Source: Mesostigma viride (lineage: Eukaryota; Streptophyta; Mesostigmatophyceae; Mesostigmatales; Mesostigmataceae). Taken from it: a DNA stretch of 38,148 bases. Positions 27,201-35,705 of the stretch are shown piece by piece. Under the pieces are notes generated by a model. It was not told the origin of the DNA and searched no databases. It was given only the letters and a program-made list of their open reading frames with translations. The stretch spans positions 1 to 38,148 of the forward strand of contig RPFO01000957.1 of the NCBI GenBank assembly GCA_009746045.1, given 5' to 3'. The position numbers and the translations under genes are program-made. The first letter of the stretch is position 1, and the number at the start of each line of letters is the position of its first letter.

Positions 27201-27731
27201 TGTCAAAATGTAAGACAGGTGGCAGGCTTAAAGATCGAATAATGCTTTACTGATTTTATATATTGACTTTGAGTCGGCGTACAAACGGGTAGCCATGACA
27301 ATTGCAGGGGCAACATTAAGTGGAAAAACACACTGTCGCAGTATCCGTCGATCTTAAATTAATCTACGGTATAAGTTAAAGTGCATCCAGCCGCCACACA
27401 CAAGTGGGTGGCTTACATCAACACTAAAATGATGCGTCAGATCACTAGTATGCAAGTACAAGGACATTGCGCCTCCAGGGCAGCACTTAGTGAACATAGG
27501 GTCGGCGCGTAGCGCGGAGCCAGGCAAATTTTGTCAGACGGCTACAGTACCACTGGCTACAGTACCACTGGTTACAGTACCACTAGGGTACGGATGTCAG
27601 CTAACTAATATATTTAGCTAACTAATATATTTAGTAAAATGTAGAAGAAAGTAGTCATATAAGTTCCGGTATACCCGAAACTAGCACACTCAATAAAAAG
27701 ACTGTCAGGCATATTGGGGCATATCCTGACA
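27201..27731 (-). repeat. 5' LTR of the Gag-only element
   Basis: Nearly identical to 24896-25425, from TGTCA to TGACA, and followed by the GTCGG duplication at 27732-27736. Confidence 0.95.
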
Positions 27732-27736
27732 GTCGG

Positions 27737-28918
27737 GACTCGGCACAGGACTTGTACCACGCTCACGGGGCGCGGGAGAGACGCCGGCACACGTCACGGG
27801 AATCTCGTCAGCAAGAAGAGCTGCGGGAGTCACGCCGGCGCGAGGCGCGACAGGCGCCGCTCCACCCCAGGGACAATCACGGTTCCCTGGACCGTGTCGA
27901 GCACACCGGTTCAGCTTCGAACTTGACAGGGGCGGCCGCTGGGCCCGGACAACCCGGCCGCGCTCGGGAACGCGAACGGTCACCCGTTCGAGGTGCCAAC
28001 GACCGACCGCTGCGTCAGCAGGGCGCGGCCCTTATCCCCGCGCCCGCACCAGAGCAGCCTTTACCGGCCCTTGCTCCCCAGCCTGCACCAGCGCAGCCTC
28101 AACCTGTCCTGGCCCGCTCCGCAGAGACGCCGGTACAGGAGATCGCTCCGCGTCGGGACGTGATACCGGCCCAGGAATGGGTACGGGGCACGTATGCCCG
28201 TAATCGGGTCATTGTCCCCTTGCATCCGGTGGCTGGCTTTGTGGTCGACATTGACGTGGGATACCCACGCCCGAGCCTTCCCCCGCCATCCGGGTTTTAC
28301 TACCCCGCGAGCCTGCGCTTCCGTGGGGGCTCCAGCGTGCTTATTCAGCGAGAAGGCACCTTCGACTCGGTCAGCTTTCTCCTGCACGCACATGTGCCGG
28401 CGCCGGTGCCATCTGAGTCCCGCTACGAGCCGGTGATAGTAGGGACTACCGCCACGTACGATCTGCACCCGCCGCCTCTGCCGCAATACCGCGCTGAGCA
28501 CCACTTGCGACGGATTGCGTATCCCAAGCTCATGCCTATCCCGGGAGCTATCTACATGCGGAAGCAGCTCCCTGAGATTGCGGCAGCTCCGGGGTTCTAC
28601 TGCGAGAGCGAGAAGGCCCAGAAGGAGCTGTTGCTCATGGCTGCCGGGTACTTCGCGGAAACTGGGTGCGGGGAGGTCGATGTGGAGCAGGGGTTCATCA
28701 GGTTCACCCGGCTCCCCTACATGGCGGCCTTCCTGTCGTACTGGCCGCCGGATGTGTGGATTGAGAAGTCTACGCTGCGTCAGCAGACGCGCAATGACTA
28801 CCAGGTGGCGTTCAACGCCGACGTGGTCGCGGCTCCCCTTGGCAAGATCCCGGAGATCATGACTGAGCACGGCTACAACGCGTTGCGGCGGCATCGCGCG
28901 CAGCAGGGATTCCAGTAA
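27737..28918 (+). CDS. Gypsy extra ORF downstream of pol, 3' half
   Basis: Continues the frame of 23702-24895 directly after the GTCGG duplication; the open frame through the ATG-like position 27752 is not a new start. It holds 394 codons. The first 150 are Arg/Gln then Pro/Ala-rich and probably disordered. The last 250 look folded (RNRVIVPLHPVAGFVVDID, then YPKLMPIPGAIYMRKQLPEI, and a final FTRLPYMAAFLSYWPPDVWI). No family is recognised and no membrane segment is seen. With the 5' half it makes one protein of about 790 residues. Its position after pol, before the polypurine tract, fits an accessory ORF of the gypsy element. Confidence 0.7.
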   Translation, partial: DSAQDLYHAHGARERRRHTSRESRQQEELRESRRREARQAPLHPRDNHGSLDRVEHTGSASNLTGAAAGPGQPGRARERERSPVRGANDRPLRQQGAALIPAPAPEQPLPALAPQPAPAQPQPVLARSAETPVQEIAPRRDVIPAQEWVRGTYARNRVIVPLHPVAGFVVDIDVGYPRPSLPPPSGFYYPASLRFRGGSSVLIQREGTFDSVSFLLHAHVPAPVPSESRYEPVIVGTTATYDLHPPPLPQYRAEHHLRRIAYPKLMPIPGAIYMRKQLPEIAAAPGFYCESEKAQKELLLMAAGYFAETGCGEVDVEQGFIRFTRLPYMAAFLSYWPPDVWIEKSTLRQQTRNDYQVAFNADVVAAPLGKIPEIMTEHGYNALRRHRAQQGFQ

Positions 28919-29215
28919 TTTTCCGGGAGATTGGCCGGAGAGTGCTGGGACGAAGGAGTATTTGACAACTATCAAGGTGTTGTCCCTGCGAGGCAACACC
29001 GAGAAGAACTGGCTACTGCTCCGCTGGCGAACAGGGATCGGGACATAGTATTCTCATAGTTGGTGTATTATATGCATGTATGACGATGGGTTCTCGCTGG
29101 TACACAGCACCCCGTTGTTATGATTGTGTTTTGGTTTTCTTTTGAATTTTCCATGTTTGTGGTGCCGTTATTTGATGTGCGCCCCCGGGCGATTGGACGA
29201 TAGCCATCGTCCCCC
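28919..29215 (+). other. Gypsy 3' untranslated region
   Basis: About 300 bp without an ORF of note. A GC-rich inverted pair (CCCCCGGG near 29182 and CCCCCGGGG near 29211) stands next to the polypurine tract. Confidence 0.6.
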
Positions 29216-29230
29216 GGGGAGGGGGAGGAG
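29216..29230 (+). other. Gypsy polypurine tract
   Basis: GGGGAGGGGGAGGAG directly precedes TGTTACGG, the start of the 3' LTR. Confidence 0.85.
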
Positions 29231-29793
29231 TGTTACGGCCCTAACCCATGTTTGGGCGTAACAATTCCTAAAATAAATTAGTTTGGTCAGTCGAAAGTCA
29301 TTTTGATATTGTTTGAGACTTTCGATAGTTATTACGTTAGATTCGGGGACTTGGCCGAGTTATTCCATCAGCCGGCCCAGGTACCCGTGGCTTTGCTTTC
29401 GGTTTGGTGTGTTACTGGTCTGTACCCGGGACTGCCAGGTACCGGGTGCCAGACTGGCGGATACTATGTACATCTACGGCTGATATTCATTGCAGCGCTA
29501 GTTCGGCCCCCGGCCGACCCGCTGGCATGCACGCCGTCTTGGACAAATGTCGTAGGTGACAATGGCTTCCTATCTTTGGTTTGGAATAAAATCGACTTGA
29601 GTAAAACTCGTCTGCCGAACCAGGGGTCAAATCTGGGCTGCACTAACGCCCTTCGTGCATTCCATGTATATGCATAATTTATCTAGTTGTGCATTCAGGG
29701 CCTAGCTAGTAATTCCGCGTACTGGCTAGAATTCAGGGCTACATTCACGTAGTCCGGGCGGATAGCAGATTCCGAGTTATTCAGGTGTAACCC
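29231..29793 (+). repeat. Gypsy 3' LTR (end uncertain)
   Basis: Starts TGTTACGG after the polypurine tract. Its first 33 bp form an inverted pair, TGTTACG and CGTAACA. The right end is not fixed, because no second LTR is in the window; GTGTAACCCA at 29784-29793 is a plausible end. A perfect GTAACA at 29833-29838 was considered but falls inside conserved coding sequence of the next feature. Confidence 0.6.
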
Positions 29794-29815
29794 ACGCTAG
29801 ACTAGGGTCTTTCAG

Positions 29816-30469
29816 AGCCGATGGTGCGGCTCGTAACAGGCGCCTGCGGCGACGTAAGGAATCTGCTCGCGACCGTCCATGCGGCCATGTCAACCTGCAG
29901 CGAGGACGCGCACGGAGGCCGCCGGCCCCTCATCGCCTGCGTCATGAACGACGGCAACATCAGCATGCTCGCCCGCAACGCGGTGCTGCTCCACATGGCG
30001 GCGGTACGCGGGGCGCCAGCCGAAGCCGTGCTGGCCGTCTGGGCATGCCACGGGCTGAGCATGGCCCACCGGCAGCTCCTGGACGCCAGCCTGGCCCAGC
30101 TGGCAGAAGAGCCCTGGCCTGCGTGGCTTTCTGCGTCCGTGTCCCTGACCAGCGGCAGTCCCAGCAGCAGCGCCAGCAGCAGTGCCAGCACAAGCAACAG
30201 CAGCTCTGCAGGGGCTGCTGCTCGTGGAGGTGGTTGCGCCGGGGGAGGCGGCGGCGGCGGCGGCGATGCAGAGCGTGCTCTGCGTGCGGTGTTTGCTGCA
30301 TGGGCAAGCTGCACGACGCCCCTGAAGCGAGTGCTTGCGCTGAGGAGGGACATGCTGGGGGCGGCGAACGCTTCAGAGAGCTCCCTGGCGCTGTCCCTGC
30401 TCGCCGCGCGGGCCAGCCTGGGCCCGGCAGCATCGGCGGTAGATGCAGAGAAGCTGCGACGTGTCAGAG
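29816..30469 (+). CDS. Host gene exon with a DUF4470-like domain
   Basis: The open frame reads LVTGACGDVRNLLATV, then a segment with VMNDGNISMLARNAVLLH and AVWACHGLSMAHRQLL. This pattern matches my memory of DUF4470 (GxGDxRNvL, INDxNxxxxARNxLLL, then a W/H-rich helix), a domain of unknown function often found with MYND fingers. Ser and Gly runs follow, as in green algal proteins. The exon probably starts after CTTTCAG at 29815 and ends at AGAG|GTGAGC (30469/30470). The start codon is upstream of the window's gypsy insertion. An in-frame ATG at 29821 is probably not the true start. The frame continuing past 30470 to 30618 is likely intron. Confidence 0.55.
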
Positions 30470-30675
30470 GTGAGCAGGCTGGCTGGCTGAACTGCGTGCA
30501 CATGTGCGGAAAGACATGTGTGCGGAAAGAAAATTTAAATTTACCCCCATGTCGTTTTTCCCCGGCTGCGGGTCTTTTTGACATGGGCGAAGGATGGGGC
30601 GCTACTTCGGCGGTTTGACCAGCTTCGGCGGAGCTGTTCATAAGTTTCTAAAACAGCTCTCGTGTCACATCGCAG

Positions 30676-30765
30676 GCTTGCCACCTTGCGATGGTGCGTG
30701 GGACGTGACCTGGACTCATAAGGTCCTGAACCAGGTTCCTGTCAGCAACGGCCTGTTTTTTTCAT
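30676..30765 (+). CDS. Possible second exon of the DUF4470-like host gene
   Basis: After an acceptor CACATCGCAG at 30675 the phase left by the upstream donor continues in an open frame (GLPPCDGAWDVTWTHKVLNQ) to a TAA near 30765. The chain is short and unconfirmed. The intron would be about 206 bp. It may continue further by splicing. Confidence 0.3.
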
Positions 30766-31970
30766 AAATTATTTTTTGTGGCGGCAGGTCAGTTGTCCAG
30801 CTGCATGCCCCTGCCGAGGAGGGGTAGTTGGGGACAACAGGAGCCGCGCGAGAGTTGCGCTCCGAAGCTAGAAATTTCCCTATTGCGAGACTCGAGTTGG
30901 GGAGGGCGTCTTAGGGAGGCGAGGCTACGCCAGACCTTTGTCGTTCCTTTTCGTCTCAGCACCTGCTGCGCGGCTCAGTCTATTATGGCGTCGTAAAACC
31001 TCTTTCCTTTTTGGACGGTTCCGGAATTGGGAAATGCTGGCTCTTTTGGGGGGCTTGCTTTTGGGGTGGTCACCGGCTTGTGTCACATTGTAACCAGCGG
31101 GCCCCTGCGGGGATGAATATAGCCTATAGCGCGGGCTGAGTCGCCATTTAAGATGTTGCGACACGCTCTTTCGCGCACGGTGGTCATGAGTTTAATCGGC
31201 GCAATGGGGTTGGCGCCAGGGGGGGTAATTGGGTGGAGGCTTCTTGCTTTCGCGTGCGGATTGAGAAACCTTAAGGCCACTGTTAACTGCTGCATTCGTG
31301 GCAGGGCTCCACTTATTGTATTCAATCAAATGCTGGTCTTCTTGGGAGCTCAGTGATCTTAATCGGTTTTCTCCGAATATAGTTTAATTAACGCAAGCGG
31401 GAAAGATAGGGCCGCTATGCCTTGGCCTGGAATCATGTGGAAGGCTGTCTGCGACATGGGCTGACTAATTCGATCTGTGCAAAGGGTTTCCTGTTCGCCC
31501 GAATTTTCCTTGGATGACCCGGTTGTTTATAAGGGTCGGTGGCTATTAATTAGTGGTCCGAGAAAATTAATTGTAGGTTTTATACGACTTGCTTGCAAAG
31601 ATTGTTTTTTGGTTGCACCAGCTGAGGTTAGGTGGGGACCTGTAGGGTCGGCTGGTTGCTTAACGAATCTTTGGCTGATTTGGGTTCTTTAGTGAGTCGT
31701 GATTAATTATTGTATAGCACTTGGATTAATTCGGACCGGCCCAAGGGGTCGATGGGCGAGTTTTATGTTTGTCAGTCTTGGGAACCTTGTACAACTACCT
31801 GTACGGTTAGTGCACTAGCCTGGGGGTGCGTGGCCATGTTGTTTGTAGTGGCGTTTTCAGCACTGTTCAGGCCGGTGTGTGACGCATGCCGTTGTTACTT
31901 AATTTAGGATGATGTCAGCTTGTGTGTCGGCGGGCCATGCCAAGCAAGCTATAGTGTCTAATCACCGAGA
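30766..31970. other. Stretch without a recognised gene
   Basis: About 1.2 kb between the host exon region and LINE copy 2. Short ORFs only, with no motif recognised. It may be intron or 3' region of the host gene. Confidence 0.5.
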
Positions 31971-32152
31971 ATTAATTAATTAATTAATAGACACGTGACT
32001 GCGTGACGTGAGCATAAGTCCTCAGTGGGAGGGGAACATGGGATGGAATGGATGGTATAAGCTATCTAGGTCCTATAGTTACAGGGGTGTGGGCACCGCG
32101 GCCCGAATCGCTATGAATGCCATACTTGGTCACACGCGGAGCCCCCACAAGC

Positions 32153-33140
32153 TTAATTGGGGGTGGTCTCCTTCATCACTACTTGCCATCTATCCTTGCG
32201 CACCATCTGCCTCCATATTACAGACAAACCAGGAGGCTGCCCGGGGGTGAGCCCGTCACGTCTAGTGTAGCACATGTCCATGCCGAGTCTATCACGAAAT
32301 GTCCACAGGTGGCGGCCCTGCCGCGCGCGGCCGGGGGCACGCCAGGTTAGGACATATCGCCCAGGCTGGGCGGGCTTGATGCCAGCTAGTCTATCTGAGG
32401 TATCTACCTGATCTGTGCGGGCCAGGTGCCCGGCTAGGCCCAGGCGCCTGTGCCTAATAATGTGGGAAACATAGGGCAAATCAGCGTACAAATCCTCATT
32501 ACTAATGTGCAAACCAAAGGGGAGGTTAAGGGCCTTGCGCAGCATCTTGGTGACGGCGCCGTCGAGTCGTTGCTCCAGCTCCTGCGTCAGTGCCCACGTC
32601 TCGGCGCCGTAGGTCAGGATCGTCAGAATGACAACCTTGAAGAGGTCACGCTTGACGATCCGGGGTAGGGCGGGGTTGCTCCACCAGCGGCGGTGGTCAT
32701 GGAGGTGCGCCCACGCCATGCCGATCCGTGTCGTCATGTCGTCCTCGCAGTCGGGAAGCCAACTGCCGAGCAGCTTGAAGCGGCCTGAAGGAGGGTAGTT
32801 GACCTCGGCATCGTCTAAGAGGCGGAGTGTGGGTGGGGGCCCTGCCATGCCGAGGGCCAGGGCCTCCGTTTTGGGGCTGATTTCTAGACCAACCGCCCGA
32901 GCCTCGAGCGCCAGGCAGTCCAGCCAAAGTTGGGCAGACTCCGGCTTCTCGATGAGCGTGATGTCGTCGGCATAAATGAGGTCAGCTAGTAAATTCTGCT
33001 TGTTAGTCGGCCCCCCTTCCCCAAGCTCGTTCGTGATCGCTAGGCCAGGGGCACGGCCTGCAATGCTAGCAAAGCGAGCACGTGCCTGGCGCATAACATA
33101 ATCCACTACAATAATAAACAGGTACGGCGACAGGACGCGC
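32153..33140 (-). pseudogene. LINE copy 2 ORF2, catalytic RT and C-terminal part
   Basis: Minus-strand frame with SPYLFIIVVDYVM, catalytic IYADDITL, the ILTYGAETWALTQELE region and a C-terminal RRLGLAGHLARTDQ segment, typical of RTE-like elements. It ends with KETTPN and TAA at 32153. It is separated from the upstream RT frame by an extra GC near 33135 (GACGCGCAACC; copy 1 has GACGCAACC). No C-terminal CCHC motif was seen. Confidence 0.87.
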
Positions 33141-33930
33141 AACCCTGCCAGACGCCGGTCTGCAGTGGGCATGGCGGGGTAATGCCGTGTTGAGTGCGCA
33201 CCGAAGTGGTCGACCCCTCATACAGCGTGCGGATGACGGTAATCAGGGGAGTGGGGACGCGAGCGCGAGCAAGTACAGCCCATAGAGCGTCCCAGAGGAC
33301 AGAATCAAAAGCCTTGATGAAGTCGACGAAGATCAGGATGGCGGGAAACTCACCAGGTTGCAGGAGAGCGATTTCCTCGAAGAGGCGACGCGCGACGAAG
33401 ATGGCCATGACGGTGTTGCGCCCAGGACGGAAGCCCATTTGACTTTCCCCAAGGTGACAGTCGAGAGCAGAACGAAGGCGGTTGAGGATCATGCGCATGA
33501 ACAACTTGAGTGCGGCGCTCTGGATGCAGACTCCTCTGTAGTTGGCGGGGTCGTCAGGGGAACCTTTGTTTTTGTACAGCATAATACGGTAGCTGTGCTG
33601 CCACTCAGGAATCGGCGGCGCGTCGGCAAGCAGGATCCGGTTGCAGACGTCAAGCAGGAACCCCGTGAGCGCCGTCAGCTTAATCACCGGGGCTGGGAGC
33701 TGGTCAGGTCCAACGGCGGCATAGAAGCGGAGTTGCTTGGCGGCGGTGCTCAGCTCGAGCTCGGTGAACGGCGGGAGCTCGTTGGGGTCGGCCAGGGGTT
33801 CCGTCAGGGCTGGGTACGTGTAGTCCTGCTCAGCGGCGGGCGGCGTGGGCGGCGCAGGGACGTCCGCAGGTGCTACTGCCAGGCGTGCGGCCGCCAGAGG
33901 GCCAAGCGGCGGAGGCGGCGGGGGGCGCCG
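33135..33930 (-). pseudogene. LINE copy 2 ORF2, N-terminal RT part
   Basis: Minus-strand frame with a Pro/Ala-rich start, then ELPPFTELELSTAAKQL, LYKNKGSPDDPANYRGVC, QMGFRPGRNTVMAIF and the catalytic FVDFIKAFDSVLW, continuing through VIRTLYEGSTTSVRTQHG. It is intact at the point where copy 1 carries its TA duplication. It is one base back from the endonuclease frame, the switch being near a six-C run at about 33925-33930. Confidence 0.87.
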
Positions 33931-35705
33931 AGCAGCCGGGACTGGGAGGAATACCACTGGTCGAGCTGCTGCTGCGGTGAGCCAGAGAGCGTCCGCGGCG
34001 CCGGCTGCGCGCCGCCGGCGGGCCGTTGGGCGTGACGCAGGCGGGTCCAGGCGTACTTGCCGTGCTGGTCCTTGAGGTGGGCGAAGTACTCGCGGACATG
34101 AAGGTCCTCCTGCTCCTTGGTCGCCTGCCGGATGGCCGAGTGGTAATCGGCTTTGAGGCGGGCGTAGCGGGCGGGGTCGCTGTTGTCGCGCAGGGCTTGC
34201 CGGGCCTGGATGACGGCGGGGAGCCGGTGCAGGCTGGTGAAGCGGGGCGGGCGGCGGGGGGGCAGTAGGGCCCCGGCCGCGGGCAGCTTGTCAGCGAGGT
34301 GCCGAAGGGCCGATGCCGGGCCGGCAGCGAACAGCTGGGCGTGGCTGGCCGGGATGTCCAGCGCGTCGACGAACGCCTCTGCGGCGCGCTTGTGGGCGCG
34401 TTTTTCAGGGAAGTCCTCCAGAGCGTCGTCAGATTTCTCGAGCAACTGAAGTGTGCGCAAATCAGGTGGTGCCACGTGCTTACGAAAGGGCGAGGGGAAT
34501 CGCAGGCGGATGCGGGCGGTGACGATGCGATGATCGGAGCGCACCAGGGGGATCACATGCGAGCGAGCAGCTAGTACAGATCCTTGATGACGCTTGCGCA
34601 TTACAACATAGTCAATGCAGCGTTCAGTGCCAGTTGGCGAGGTGTGTGTGACCAAAGCATCTGGACTATGTGGAAAGCGGGTGTTGGCAGTGACCAAATC
34701 GCATGTCGTAAGCAAATCAGCAAAAAGTTCAGTGTTGGCATTGGAGACCGTACCGTTGGGGGCGTGCTGACATCCGCCAGTACCCGGTGGTAGCGTGGCG
34801 TTGGCGTCCAGCAGCAGAGCGAGGTAGTTGCGACCAGGGATGCCGTTCGCCAGGTTCTCCAGCGCTGCAAAGAAGTCCTTGCGGTCTTGTTCTGGGTGGC
34901 CGGAGTGGGGTGCGTAACCAACGCCCACCGTCAGGGCGTAGGTCGAGTGGCCCTCCATCGAATGAAAAGTGGCCACGAGGAGCCGAGCGTTGACCAGCTG
35001 GGGTTCGCCCATGTGGCGTACGGCGAGCGGGGAGCAGAGGAGACCGACGCCCCCGTTCCCGGTGCCGTCGCCGCCTCCGTAGTAGAACCGCCAGCCGTCG
35101 ATGTCGTCAGCAACAAGGGCAGTTGATCCGCGGGCCGATGCAGTGCGCCTGTGTTCTTGGATTCCCAGGATGGCGATATTATTGTCGATGCAGAAACCAA
35201 TAAGATTGGAGACTCGATGGCACTGACAGTCGTCACTGCGCAGGCAGTGACAGCGGTCAGCGTCGGGCTGGAGCGTGCGGGCGTTGAAGGTGGCGATGAC
35301 CAAGGGCGCGCGTTGACCGAAAAGGGGGGTGCAGGCGGGGGTGGGGGCGGAGATGGAGCAGGGTGGTGATGGGGGTGGGGGTGGAGGTGGTGGGGTAGGG
35401 GGGGCGGGTTGGGGACTTATGCTTTCAATCACCGTTTCGATTCTTCCTGCCAACGCGTCGAGGCGACGCCGACGGTTGGCTCGGGTGGCCAGGTAGAATG
35501 AGTCTGCGTCTGCACGCATAAGAAATGCGTGCAGTCTGAGGAGGTTTCGGAGGCGGCCGCGCGAGGCGGGGCGAACCTGGCTCACTGCCGACCCGTTGCT
35601 CTCTCTCCGACAGCCCGAGGGCTGCGAAGGCAAAGGGGCGGGAAGGGGAGTTAGGCAGATCCCACTGCTAGAGCCGCGGAGCCGCGGGGCCGCGAGCGTC
35701 GTCAT
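33925..35705 (-). CDS. LINE copy 2 ORF2, N-terminal part with APE-type endonuclease
   Basis: The ATG at 35705 overlaps the ORF1 stop in ATGA. After a basic and Pro-rich leader (about 130 residues) comes an apurinic endonuclease-like domain with VIATFNARTL, ILGIQEHR (catalytic Glu), GVGYAPHSG, LLLDANATL, IDYVVMR and a terminal SDHRIV. It nicks target DNA to prime reverse transcription. A helical linker follows to about residue 590. The native frame then continues by -1 into the RT part; this frame itself runs on to a stop at 33873. Confidence 0.88.

Larger units (their letters stand above)
24896..27731 (-). mobile_element. Gag-only (TR-GAG type) non-autonomous LTR retrotransposon, recent insertion
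   Basis: Two LTRs (24896-25425 and 27201-27731), each from TGTCA to TGACA, are nearly identical, with one indel noticed by eye. The insertion is flanked by GTCGG at 24891-24895 and 27732-27736. On the minus strand it has a primer site next to the 5' LTR, one gag ORF, and a polypurine tract next to the 3' LTR. There is no protease, integrase or RT, so it must use enzymes from another element. The sequence it interrupts reads straight through when it is removed with one GTCGG. Confidence 0.93.
22710..29793 (+). mobile_element. 3' half of a chromodomain Ty3/gypsy retrotransposon, with extra ORF, polypurine tract and 3' LTR
   Basis: Begins abruptly inside the integrase core at the Copia-2 boundary and continues through the integrase C-terminus, chromodomain, a large extra ORF, a 3' UTR, a polypurine tract and an LTR starting at 29231. 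The 5' LTR, gag, protease, RT and RNase H are not in the window. A complete Gag-only element (24896-27731) is nested in it. The exact 3' end is uncertain; 29793 is a best guess. Confidence 0.8.

Noticed and set aside
29833-29838. GTAACA as the right end of the gypsy LTR (perfect partner of TGTTAC)
   Set aside because: These bases encode Val-Thr inside the conserved LVTGACGDVRN segment, so they more likely belong to the host exon. It cannot be excluded without a second LTR.
29802-30641. Antisense ORF of about 279 codons over the host exon
   Set aside because: Ser/Ala/Pro-rich shadow of a GC-rich exon whose plus strand shows the DUF4470-like pattern and a good donor site.
33358-34035. Plus-strand ORFs of 225 codons repeated at 13962-14639 and 33358-34035
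   Set aside because: They are antisense shadows of the LINE RT coding strand and are shared only because the LINE copies are related.
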